Origin: Mediterranea sp. (in: CFB group bacteria)
GTDB lineage: Bacteria; Bacteroidota; Bacteroidia; Bacteroidales; Bacteroidaceae
Length of the DNA stretch: 32,648 nt
Assembly: GCA_031287715.1 (NCBI GenBank)
Contig: JAITSN010000013.1
Span: 1-32,648 of the forward strand
Reading direction: 5' to 3'
A program made the position numbers and the translations under genes. Under the pieces are notes generated by a model, which saw only the letters and a program-made list of their open reading frames with translations, was not told the DNA's origin and ran no database searches. Below, one piece after another: positions 15,365 to 23,088 of this stretch (position 1 is the first letter of the stretch; every line of letters starts with the position of its first letter).

Positions 15365-16795
15365 ATGAATAGAACGTCCCTCTATTTCATCTACAAATGT
15401 ACCCTGCTGTTATCGGCAGGGTACATTTGCTGTTGCTGCGAGAACGACAGCTATGACGATACATTGATCATAAAGCCGAACGGAAGGGTGGCGCTGCCGG
15501 CGGAATTATCGGCGGGGATCTCCACCAATTTCATGTCTTCCAGCAAAGCCTACGATACCGAAGCGTCGTGGGTCACCGGCGCCAATGCCATACGCTTCGT
15601 GTCGGGTGACAAACTCTACGACGACTCGCGCGTCAGCGGAAGCGCCATCGGCGGAGGACTTGGCCCCGTACATGCCGGCCACTCCTGCGGAAGCTGCCAC
15701 AAGAACGCAGGGCGCACCAAGCCGACGCTCTTCACCGATGGCGGCTCCGGAAACTACGGCTTCTCATCCATGCTCGTCTACATCACGCGTAAGAACGGCG
15801 CCTTTTTCCAAAACTACGGACGTGTCCTGCACGACCAGGCCATATACGGCGTCAAACCCGAAGGCAAACTGAAAGCGACATATGCCGGGACGGAATATGA
15901 GTTCCCGGACGGAGAAAAATACGCCCTCATCACGCCAAGCTACGAGATAACGGAGTGGTACGCCGACAGCATCCGCCCGGCAGACCTGAACATTACCGTC
16001 CGCATCCCCCTCCGCCATGTCGGGATGGGGCAGATCATGGCGCTCGACCTCGACGAGCTGCAACAATTGGCCGCGCAGAGCAATTATCCCGAATACGGCA
16101 TCAGCGGAAAGCTGAACTACATCGTCGAACGCGGAGTGAAACAGATCGGTGTCTCCGGAAATAAAGCCCAGCACGCCGACCTGACGGTGGAACTTGGATT
16201 CTCAAGCGACATGGGAGTTACCAGCGACCGCTACCCCGAAGAAATCGCCGAAGGGCAGGCGCAGATGATGGGATTCTCCCAATGGGGCGCCCAAATATCC
16301 ACCCGTGATATGGAAGACGTAGACCTTTACATGCAGTCGCTTGGCGTTCCGGCCCGTCGCAATGTAACCGATAAAACCGTGCTGAAAGGCGAAGCGAACT
16401 TCTACAAGGCCAAATGCCATCTCTGCCATACGGTCACGCTGCATACGCGCAAGCGCGGAACGCAATTGCTCAACGGAACGCAACTGCCGTGGCTGGGCGG
16501 ACAGACCATCCATCCGTATTCGGATTTCCTCCTGCATGACATGGGCAAAGAACTAGACGACAGCTACGTCAGCGGATTGGCCATGGGTTGCGAATGGCGG
16601 ACAACACCTTTATGGGGCATCGGGTTGCAGGAAAAAGTAAACGGCCACAGCCACTTCCTGCACGACGGCCGCGCGCGTAACCTCACCGAAGCCATCATGT
16701 GGCACGGAGGCGAAGGGGAAGTCTCCCGCGGCATCTTCAAAAAAATGAGCAAGGAAGACCGCAACGCGCTCATCACCTTCCTGAACTCACTCTAA
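15365..16795 (+). CDS. Di-heme oxidoreductase (DHOR/DUF1111), c-type cytochrome lipoprotein
   Basis: The 476-residue protein has two CxxCH heme sites: HSCGSCH (C108, C111, H112) and KAKCHLCH (C351, C354, H355), as in DHOR proteins distantly related to the MauG/cytochrome c peroxidase group. Family features include ASWVTGANAIRFVSGDKLYDD, GGLGPVHAGHSC, and the closing WRTTPLWGIGLQEKVNGHSH and LHDGRARNLTEAIMWHGGE. The N-terminus ends in four cysteines (YICCCCEN, C22-C25) at a lipobox-like site, suggesting a surface or periplasmic lipoprotein. It follows imelysin by 14 bases. A 14-bp inverted repeat lies within the signal-peptide codons. The reaction is unknown; Fe or heme redox chemistry is the likely role from context. 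Confidence 0.92.
   Translation: MNRTSLYFIYKCTLLLSAGYICCCCENDSYDDTLIIKPNGRVALPAELSAGISTNFMSSSKAYDTEASWVTGANAIRFVSGDKLYDDSRVSGSAIGGGLGPVHAGHSCGSCHKNAGRTKPTLFTDGGSGNYGFSSMLVYITRKNGAFFQNYGRVLHDQAIYGVKPEGKLKATYAGTEYEFPDGEKYALITPSYEITEWYADSIRPADLNITVRIPLRHVGMGQIMALDLDELQQLAAQSNYPEYGISGKLNYIVERGVKQIGVSGNKAQHADLTVELGFSSDMGVTSDRYPEEIAEGQAQMMGFSQWGAQISTRDMEDVDLYMQSLGVPARRNVTDKTVLKGEANFYKAKCHLCHTVTLHTRKRGTQLLNGTQLPWLGGQTIHPYSDFLLHDMGKELDDSYVSGLAMGCEWRTTPLWGIGLQEKVNGHSHFLHDGRARNLTEAIMWHGGEGEVSRGIFKKMSKEDRNALITFLNSL
15394..15429 (+). promoter_or_regulatory. Perfect 14-bp inverted repeat inside the DHOR signal-peptide codons
   Basis: CAAATGTACCCTGC (15394-15407), eight bases, then the exact complement GCAGGGTACATTTG (15416-15429). 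In mRNA it would form a stable hairpin 29-65 bases into the gene. Each arm also contains TACATTTG, the -7 promoter consensus, one per strand. Its function is unknown: mRNA control, an internal promoter, or chance. Confidence 0.5.
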
Positions 16796-16805
16796 CCCAT
16801 CAACA

Positions 16806-18053
16806 ATGAAAACCAACCGTATGACAACAACCGATATGAAGAAATCAGGAAGCCTGCTCGCAATCTCCCTGCTGCTCGCAACCGCACTGCCGGCGCAGGA
16901 GATCGACGATAAATACGTAGAGAACGACATCGTTTCCTTAGCCGGAAAGGAAGGCTTTACCTTCAAGACAAAGCAGGGTGACTTCCTGTTCAAGCCCTAC
17001 ATGCTGGTGCAGGCATCGGCAAACTTTAATTACTACGACGACGAAGGGCTTGACAAGGCATACAACCAGGACAACGTCGCCAACTCGGGCTTTGCCGTCC
17101 CCAACGCCATCCTCGGCTTCACGGGAAAAGCCTTCGGGCGAATCACCTTCAATCTCTCCATCAATGCCGCGCAAAGCGGAGGAGCGCTGCTGCAACAGGC
17201 CTGGTTCGACGCGGCGGTGAACGACCGGCTGCGCTTTCGCGTCGGCAAATTCAAAACGCCGTTCACCCACGCCTATCTCACCACGCTGGGAGAAACGCTC
17301 TTCCCGGCCCTGCCAATCTCGCTGACGGCGCCGGTGATCATCCCCCATTCGCTGAACGCCGTCAATCCCTCCATCGCAACCGGCTTCGACCTGGGCGTAC
17401 AAGTACACGGCACGCTCGGGAAATGGTATTACCAGGCGGGCGTTTTCAACGGCACGGGTATCGGTGTGAACAGCGCCGGAAAGACGCTCAGCGACGACTA
17501 CCACATCCCGTCCCTGTTGTACGCCGGACGCTTAGCGTATATGCCCAAGGGCGCAATGCCGGCCTCGCAGGGAAACCCGGATCGCCTGGACGACGATAAG
17601 ATGCTGCTGGGGATATCTACCTCCTACAACGTCGAAAGCGAGAGCGAAAGCACCAACGACTACCGCGCCGGCCTTGAATTTGCCTGGATACGGAACCGCT
17701 GGTACATCGGCGCCGAAGCCTACTTCATGAATATGAAGTTCACACGCCGCCAGCAAATCGCCCAAGCTTACAATTTCATCGGAGGCTATGTGCAGGCGGG
17801 ATACTTCGTTACGGACAAGCTGCAACTCTGCGCGCGGTACGACCTCTACAACCGCAACGGGATAGACGCCAACGGTTTCCTCAACATGCCCGCCATAGGA
17901 TTCAACTACTTCTTCTCAAACTGCAACCTCAAGCTGCAGGCCATGTATCAATACGCCGGCCGAACAGGGCACGACACGCAGTTAGACCGCGACAACGACG
18001 ACCTCGGCCTGTCCACGCACACGGGGATCGTCATGCTGCAATATTCTTTCTAA
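16806..18053 (+). CDS. Second outer-membrane porin of the iron/heme block
   Basis: The 415-residue predicted barrel has a signal peptide that fits best from the internal ATG at 16836 (MKKSGSLLAISLLLATALPAQ); the start at 16806 adds ten residues and lies closer to the DHOR stop (10-base gap). Beta-barrel features include FKPYMLVQASANFNYYDDEG, RITFNLSINAAQSG, FRVGKFKTPFTHAYLTT and a C-terminus ending VMLQYSF with terminal phenylalanine. The RVGKFKTPF segment is typical of porin O/P relatives. It differs clearly in sequence from the first porin of the block, so the two are not a recent duplication. Substrate unknown. Confidence 0.82.
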   Translation: MKTNRMTTTDMKKSGSLLAISLLLATALPAQEIDDKYVENDIVSLAGKEGFTFKTKQGDFLFKPYMLVQASANFNYYDDEGLDKAYNQDNVANSGFAVPNAILGFTGKAFGRITFNLSINAAQSGGALLQQAWFDAAVNDRLRFRVGKFKTPFTHAYLTTLGETLFPALPISLTAPVIIPHSLNAVNPSIATGFDLGVQVHGTLGKWYYQAGVFNGTGIGVNSAGKTLSDDYHIPSLLYAGRLAYMPKGAMPASQGNPDRLDDDKMLLGISTSYNVESESESTNDYRAGLEFAWIRNRWYIGAEAYFMNMKFTRRQQIAQAYNFIGGYVQAGYFVTDKLQLCARYDLYNRNGIDANGFLNMPAIGFNYFFSNCNLKLQAMYQYAGRTGHDTQLDRDNDDLGLSTHTGIVMLQYSF

Positions 18054-18068
18054 ACAGTCCTGCGCAAG

Positions 18069-18770
18069 ATGAAGAAAACCGTATCGCTGCTATCCGTCGC
18101 ATTGTCGCTGCTATCCGGCTGCGACGACGGAAAGATATATCCCAAAGAGAACGAAGACGCGGCGGGAAAGAAAATCACCCTGACCGCTCGTTTCAAAGGG
18201 CTTGAGGCATGGCCGGAGGCTTACCGGCTCGTACTTGCCGGATTCGGAGATGAAAACGGCATCCCGCTCATATCGAAAATGATCCCGCAACCCTTATCGG
18301 AGACACAGGAGATCTCCGTAACGCTGAACGGAGTATCAAACGCGGTCGAAGTGGTCTCCGTCTCCGTTTTGACGAAAGGGAACGCCCCCATCTGCCACCT
18401 GTATAGGATGGAATTGAAAGATACCGGCGACGAATTCACGCTGCCGGTGAACGAAATCAATGTCGCTTCTTACGACCGGATACAGCGCCAGGTATTCAAC
18501 CTTTACTGCGCCGGATGCCACGGGGCCGGCAATCAGGCCGCCGCGGAACTGTACCTGACCGAAGGAAAAAGCTACGACGCCCTGATCAACCGAAGCGCCG
18601 CAACTTCCACCGACGGGAAACTGCGGGTGAAGCCGGGAAGCACAGCCGAAAGCTATCTGAACGATATACTGACCTCGGACATCGTAAACTACAACCATAC
18701 GGACGTGCTTCCTGAGAATGAATTGATAACTCTCATCGAGACGTGGATAAAAGAGGGAGCCGCGCGGTGA
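18069..18770 (+). CDS. Mono-heme c-type cytochrome lipoprotein
   Basis: The 233-residue lipoprotein (MKKTVSLLSVALSLLSGC, lipid C18) has an N-terminal beta-rich region (about 35-130) and a C-terminal cytochrome c domain with CAGCH (C147, C150, H151) in NLYCAGCHGAGNQ. No methionine follows the heme motif at all, so the usual His/Met ligation is not possible; H210 in YNHTDVLP is a candidate distal ligand. The layout resembles small planctomycete-type or PSCyt1-like cytochromes. It lies 15 bases after the second porin and likely exchanges electrons with the DHOR protein; that partnership is inferred. Confidence 0.82.
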   Translation: MKKTVSLLSVALSLLSGCDDGKIYPKENEDAAGKKITLTARFKGLEAWPEAYRLVLAGFGDENGIPLISKMIPQPLSETQEISVTLNGVSNAVEVVSVSVLTKGNAPICHLYRMELKDTGDEFTLPVNEINVASYDRIQRQVFNLYCAGCHGAGNQAAAELYLTEGKSYDALINRSAATSTDGKLRVKPGSTAESYLNDILTSDIVNYNHTDVLPENELITLIETWIKEGAAR

Positions 18771-18781
18771 AACATGTGTAG

Positions 18782-18855
18782 AAATGGTTTCCCGTCCGTC
18801 GGATGGAGCTACGACGCCGTCTAAATGGTTTCCCACAGCGGGACGGTGCTACGAC
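18782..18855 (+). repeat. Two-unit 41-bp repeat, AAATGGTTTCCC type
   Basis: AAATGGTTTCCC...GCTACGAC occurs at 18782-18815 and again at 18823-18855, a period of 41. The inner part differs (GTCCGTCGGATGGA against ACAGCGGGACGGT). It fills most of the 102-base gap between the cytochrome and chorismatase-like genes and shares an ATGGTTTC core with the arrays at 10519-10764 and 29464-29608. Confidence 0.75.
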
Positions 18856-18872
18856 ATTTTTATAAATAAAAT

Positions 18873-20096
18873 ATGAATAGAGAAAAAAATAAGAAAATAC
18901 AAGCCGGAACCACTCCGTCTCCCTCTCTTTTGGAGAGGCGCGGGGTGAGGTTATCCCAAAAAACATTCCCTGCATACGGCGTGAAGGCGGAAATCGCTGC
19001 GTTCCAGCCCCAAGGAGGAACGGCCGAATACCATATTATGTTGCACGGCGACGGCGACGCAGTCCGTTACGAAGATCAATTGATCAATCTCCATAAAGCG
19101 TATGGCGAACTGTTATCCGCCGGATGGCCTGCAAATCCGACGCCCGTTATGAAACGGTATTTCCTCAGCGATGCCGCCAACCAGACGGAAGCTCTCGAGA
19201 AAGAATTGGAGCGCTTCCCCGCCTGTGCCGTTTCCATCGTTCAGCAACCCCCGCTTGACGGCAGCAAGATAGCCCTGTGGGTATATCTTGTCGGCGGTGT
19301 GGAGTTCAAAGAGAAGGACGGTCTGTCCGGCTTCAGCCGCAACGGCTATCATCATTACTGGACCGCCGGCCGAAGCATTGCATCCGGCAGCCCGGCCTCA
19401 CAAACCCGGGAATTATTGGAGGATTACGGAAAAGCATTGGCCCGCAGAGGCTGCACCATCGCCGAAAACTGCGTGCGTACCTGGTTTTTCGTACAAAACG
19501 TAGACGTCAACTACGCCGGAATGGTCAAGGCGCGAAAGGAGAACTTTATGGAACAGGGCCTGACCGAACAAACGCATTACATCGCCAGCACCGGCATTGA
19601 AGGACGGGCCGGAAACCCCGCCGCTCATGTTCTGCTGGACGCTTACGCCGTGGGCGGGATACAAAAGGAACAGGTGAACTATTTATATGCATTGACACAC
19701 CTCAACCGGACCTGCGAATACGGTGTAACCTTTGAACGGGGGGTAAGTATGGAATATGGAGATCGAAAACAGCTGTATATAAGCGGCACCGCCAGCATAG
19801 ATAACAAAGGATTGGTGCTGCACGTGGGCGACGTGGTTGCGCAGACGCGCCGCATGTGGGAGAACGTCGGCAAGTTGCTCGAAGAAGGAGGAGCGGGCTT
19901 TGAGGATGTGGCTCAAATGATTGTCTACCTGCGCGACGCGTCCGATTATCCGGTCGTGAAAAAGATGTTTGACGAACAGTTCCCCGACATTCCCAAACAA
20001 TATGTTCTCGCTCCGGTCTGCCGGCCGGCATGGCTCATCGAAATGGAGTGCATCACCCTGAAAGAGAACAGGGAAGAACGGTTCGGCAACTACTGA
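18873..20096 (+). CDS. Chorismatase-like protein of the Rid fold (FkbO/Hyg5/XanB2 relatives)
   Basis: The 407-residue cytoplasmic protein consists of a degenerate N-terminal and a clear C-terminal YjgF/RidA-like half (about 285-395: LYISGTASIDNKG, GDVVAQTRRMWENVGKLLEE, DVAQMIVYLRD). Between them lies YHHYWTAGRSIASGS and TWFFVQNVDVNYAGMVKAR with HYIASTGIEG, which I recall from chorismatases that cleave chorismate to hydroxybenzoate or a dihydrodiol. The ending PVCRPAWLIEMEC places C383 seven residues before E390, the spacing I recall for the catalytic Cys/Glu pair of hydroxybenzoate-forming types. The assignment is from memory. The first 28 or so residues are encoded partly by a dispersed palindromic repeat, so the true start may be later. 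It lies between a cytochrome gene and ccsBA. Confidence 0.7.
   Translation: MNREKNKKIQAGTTPSPSLLERRGVRLSQKTFPAYGVKAEIAAFQPQGGTAEYHIMLHGDGDAVRYEDQLINLHKAYGELLSAGWPANPTPVMKRYFLSDAANQTEALEKELERFPACAVSIVQQPPLDGSKIALWVYLVGGVEFKEKDGLSGFSRNGYHHYWTAGRSIASGSPASQTRELLEDYGKALARRGCTIAENCVRTWFFVQNVDVNYAGMVKARKENFMEQGLTEQTHYIASTGIEGRAGNPAAHVLLDAYAVGGIQKEQVNYLYALTHLNRTCEYGVTFERGVSMEYGDRKQLYISGTASIDNKGLVLHVGDVVAQTRRMWENVGKLLEEGGAGFEDVAQMIVYLRDASDYPVVKKMFDEQFPDIPKQYVLAPVCRPAWLIEMECITLKENREERFGNY
18913..18953 (+). repeat. REP-like palindrome embedded in coding sequence
   Basis: The dispersed CCCTCTC..GGAGAGG..CGGGGTGAGG repeat (compare 252-290 and 32457-32492) lies inside the start of the chorismatase-like gene and is read as PSPSLLERRGVRLS. 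It lies before the first conserved fold element, so it may be a tolerated N-terminal extension or show that translation starts downstream. Confidence 0.75.
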
Positions 20097-20111
20097 AATG
20101 CCCGCACGCCA

Positions 20112-22112
20112 ATGAAACAAGTCACATTCGGTTTCTACATACTGATGATTGCCTTGCTGGCAACGGCTACCTTTGTCGAAAAGTACAACGGCGCGCCCTT
20201 TGCCGGCAACTACATCTACGGCTCGGTTTGGTTTGCGGTTGTCTGGGCGCTCCTGACGGTTGCGGCGCTGTGCCACATCATCCGCCGGAAACTCTACCGG
20301 CGCAAGGGGCCTTTCCTGCTTCACCTCTCGTTCGCCGTTATCCTGGCCGGCGCATGTCTTACGCGCTTCACCGGCAAGCAGGGATTTATCCACCTGCGGC
20401 AGGGACAACCCGCAAACGCCTTCGTGGATGCCGATAACCGCAAGGAAACCCGTCTTACTTTCTCCATAACGCTGGACACGTTCCGCATCCGTTATTATCC
20501 GGGCACGGAAACGCCGGCCGACTATATCAGCGAAGTACATATCGGGGAAGACAGGAACGCCCGCGAAACGGTTTCAATGAATCACATCCTTGCGTACCGC
20601 GGCTATCGCTTTTATCAAAGTTCGTTCGACGAAGACAACCTGGGTAGCCTGCTGTCCGTCAATTACGATCCGTGGGGCATTCCGGTCACCTACACCGGCT
20701 ACTTTCTGCTCTTACTATCGATGATAGGAACGATGCTCGACCCGGGCAGCGGATTCGGGAAGCTGCTGGCCCATCCGCTGCTGAAACGGACAGGCGCGCT
20801 CGTTCTTCTGCTTGGCTGTTCCTTGTCCGGCAAGTCCGGCAATGTGCTCAGCCGGGAAGAAGCTGACCGGTACAGAGGCAAGCAAGTCATTTACCACGAC
20901 CGTGTTGCTCCGTTAAATACGCTCGCCCGCGATTTTGTTGCCAAGCTGACCGGAAAGGCGCAGTATAAAGACTATACTCCCGAACAGGTGCTGACCGGTT
21001 TCCTGCTCTATCCTGACGAATGGCGGAACGAACCCGTCATCCGGATAAAGAATAAACAGCTGCAGAAGCTCCTCGGGACGGGCGAGTATGCCGCGGCGAT
21101 TGATCTCTTCGACGGAAATAATAATTATCGGCTGCAGGAATACTGGAACAGGTTACATTCGGCGGAAAAGCAAAACGGCCTGCTCAAGGCTATCACCGAA
21201 ACAGACGAAAAGGTGGCGATCATCGCCATGCTTAAAGAGGGCACACTGATCAAGCCGGTGCCGGAAGGCGTTCCGCGGCTGACAAGCAACGCCGTCCGGC
21301 TTGAGCTGCTCTACAACCGGATTCCGTTTGTTTCCATACTGTTCAAGGCAAACCTTGTGCTCGGCCTGCTGACCTTCATCTTCCTGAATATCCGGATGAA
21401 GCATCCCAAACGGTCGAAGCAGGCGGAGGGCCTGATTTCCGGCCTGCTGCTGCTGTCTTTTCTGTTCGATACGGCCGGGATCGGGCTTCGCACATACATC
21501 GGCGGGCGGTTCCCGTTAAGCAACGGGTACGAGACGATGCTGTTCACTTCCTGGTGCATCCTCTTGGTTGCGTTACTGCTCCGCCGGCGCTTCCCGCTCA
21601 TCATGCCGTTCGGTTTCTTGCTCTCCGGCTTCACCTTGCTGGTTGCCGGCCTGGGACAAATGAATCCGCACATTACGCCGCTCATGCCGGTGCTTGCTTC
21701 TCCGCTGCTCAGCCTGCACGTGTCGTGTATCATGATGTCTTATTCGCTGCTGGGCTTTATGCTGCTGAACGGACTGATCGCCATCTTCCTGCGCAAAGAA
21801 GCCGAACGCCTGGCGTTGATCAGCCGGCTGTTGCTTTATCCGGCCGCGTTTCTTCTGGGCATCGGGATATTCATCGGCGCCGTCTGGGCGAATGTCTCCT
21901 GGGGGCGTTATTGGGCGTGGGACCCCAAAGAAGTATGGGCGCTCATCACGCTGATGGTATACGGGTTGGCCTTCCACGTTCAGAGCATCAAAGCCTTTCA
22001 AAGGCCGCTCGTCCTTCATCTCTTTCTGATAGCCGCTTTCGCTACCGTTCTTATGACCTGGTTCGGCGTGAACTATTTTCTGGGAGGCATCCATAGCTAC
22101 GCCAACGCGTAA
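20112..22112 (+). CDS. ccsBA: Cytochrome c biogenesis protein CcsBA (fused ResB-CcsA), System II
   Basis: The 666-residue membrane protein exports heme and attaches it to CxxCH motifs outside the inner membrane. The N-terminal ResB/CcsB-like part has TM segments at about 5-22, 35-55, 70-88 and 195-212 around periplasmic loops. The CcsA part (from about residue 410) has several TM helices, the heme-binding WWD motif WGRYWAWDPKEVW near residue 600, and flanking histidines in LSLHVSCIMM and LAFHVQSIK that fit the P-His pair. It is the last gene of the block and follows the chorismatase-like gene by 15 bases. Its clients are probably the di-heme and mono-heme proteins encoded just upstream. The fused single-gene form is typical of Bacteroidetes and epsilonproteobacteria. 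Confidence 0.94.
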   Translation: MKQVTFGFYILMIALLATATFVEKYNGAPFAGNYIYGSVWFAVVWALLTVAALCHIIRRKLYRRKGPFLLHLSFAVILAGACLTRFTGKQGFIHLRQGQPANAFVDADNRKETRLTFSITLDTFRIRYYPGTETPADYISEVHIGEDRNARETVSMNHILAYRGYRFYQSSFDEDNLGSLLSVNYDPWGIPVTYTGYFLLLLSMIGTMLDPGSGFGKLLAHPLLKRTGALVLLLGCSLSGKSGNVLSREEADRYRGKQVIYHDRVAPLNTLARDFVAKLTGKAQYKDYTPEQVLTGFLLYPDEWRNEPVIRIKNKQLQKLLGTGEYAAAIDLFDGNNNYRLQEYWNRLHSAEKQNGLLKAITETDEKVAIIAMLKEGTLIKPVPEGVPRLTSNAVRLELLYNRIPFVSILFKANLVLGLLTFIFLNIRMKHPKRSKQAEGLISGLLLLSFLFDTAGIGLRTYIGGRFPLSNGYETMLFTSWCILLVALLLRRRFPLIMPFGFLLSGFTLLVAGLGQMNPHITPLMPVLASPLLSLHVSCIMMSYSLLGFMLLNGLIAIFLRKEAERLALISRLLLYPAAFLLGIGIFIGAVWANVSWGRYWAWDPKEVWALITLMVYGLAFHVQSIKAFQRPLVLHLFLIAAFATVLMTWFGVNYFLGGIHSYANA

Positions 22113-22190
22113 GGCACTTCTGAAGCTCCGGTGGCTGCGTGCACCTGTTCAATTTCCGGTACCACTCTGGGCGGGTTAGGATAAAGTTTT

Positions 22191-22198
22191 TATCTTTG
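22191..22198 (+). promoter_or_regulatory. -7 element of fabI
   Basis: TATCTTTG is a perfect TAnnTTTG match, 28 bases before the fabI ATG at 22226 and after the end of ccsBA at 22112. It shows that fabI is a separate transcription unit and supports that start over an in-frame ATG at 22139, which lies upstream of the promoter. Confidence 0.7.
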
Positions 22199-22225
22199 CG
22201 GCCTCAACTAAAATTGAAAACAGAT

Positions 22226-23083
22226 ATGAATTACAACTTACTGAAAGGTAAAAAAGGGGTTATTTTCGGCGCGCTCAACGAGCAGTCTATCGCCTGGAAG
22301 GTAGCCGAAAAAGCTGTAGAGCAAGGGGCAATCATTACATTGACCAACACGCCGATCGCGGTGCGCATGGGCGAAGTTGACGAACTAAGCAAGAAGTTGA
22401 ACTGCGAAATCATTCCCGCCGACGCCACCAGCGTGGAAGACCTGCAAGAGGTGTTCCGCCGTTCGATGGAAGTGCTTGGCGGGCCGGTGGACTTTGTGCT
22501 CCATTCCATCGGCATGTTGCCCAATGTGCGCAAGAGACGCACGTATGATGATTTGGATTATGATATGCTGGATAAAACGCTGGATATATCGGCTGTTTCG
22601 TTCCACAAAATGATACAGGTGGCCAAGAAGATGAATGCCGTGGCCGAATATGGTTCGATCGTGGCGTTGAGTTATGTGGCTGCGCAACGCACGTTTTTCG
22701 GATATAACGATATGGCCGATGCGAAGGCGCTGCTGGAATCCATCGCGCGGAGCTTCGGGTATATTTACGGCCGCGAGAAGAACGTCCGCATAAATACCAT
22801 CTCCCAGTCGCCCACTCCAACCACCGCCGGCTCGGGTGTGAAGGGCATGGACAAGCTGATGGACTTTGCCGACCGGATGTCTCCGCTGGGCAATGCTTCG
22901 GCCGACGAGTGCGCCGACTATTGCGTGATGATGTTTTCCGACTTTACGCGCAAGGTGACGATGCAGAACCTGTTCCACGACGGCGGTTTCTCCAGTGTGG
23001 GCATGAGCCTGCGCGCCATGGCCACTTACCAGAAAGGCCTTGAGGAGTATATGGATGCCGAAGGAAACATTATTTACGGATAA
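22226..23083 (+). CDS. fabI: Enoyl-[acyl-carrier-protein] reductase (NADH)
   Basis: FabI carries out the last reduction of each fatty-acid elongation cycle. The 285-residue product has the divergent Rossmann start GKKGVIFGALNEQSIAWKVA, the HSIGM segment, and the FabI active-site pattern with Y150, Y160 and K167 (YNDMADAK), the same spacing as Y146/Y156/K163 of E. coli. The ending includes FSDFTRKVTMQNLFHDGGFSSVGMS. The start at 22226 is set by the promoter at 22191-22198. Third codon positions favour G and T, unlike the C/A-rich efflux pump gene on the same strand. The next gene starts five bases downstream. Confidence 0.96.
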   Translation: MNYNLLKGKKGVIFGALNEQSIAWKVAEKAVEQGAIITLTNTPIAVRMGEVDELSKKLNCEIIPADATSVEDLQEVFRRSMEVLGGPVDFVLHSIGMLPNVRKRRTYDDLDYDMLDKTLDISAVSFHKMIQVAKKMNAVAEYGSIVALSYVAAQRTFFGYNDMADAKALLESIARSFGYIYGREKNVRINTISQSPTPTTAGSGVKGMDKLMDFADRMSPLGNASADECADYCVMMFSDFTRKVTMQNLFHDGGFSSVGMSLRAMATYQKGLEEYMDAEGNIIYG

Positions 23084-23088
23084 CACCC

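Noticed and set aside
22139-22225. Longer N-terminus for FabI from the ATG at 22139
   Set aside because: The extension precedes a perfect -7 box at 22191-22198, and the conserved protein starts at MNYNLLKGKKG.
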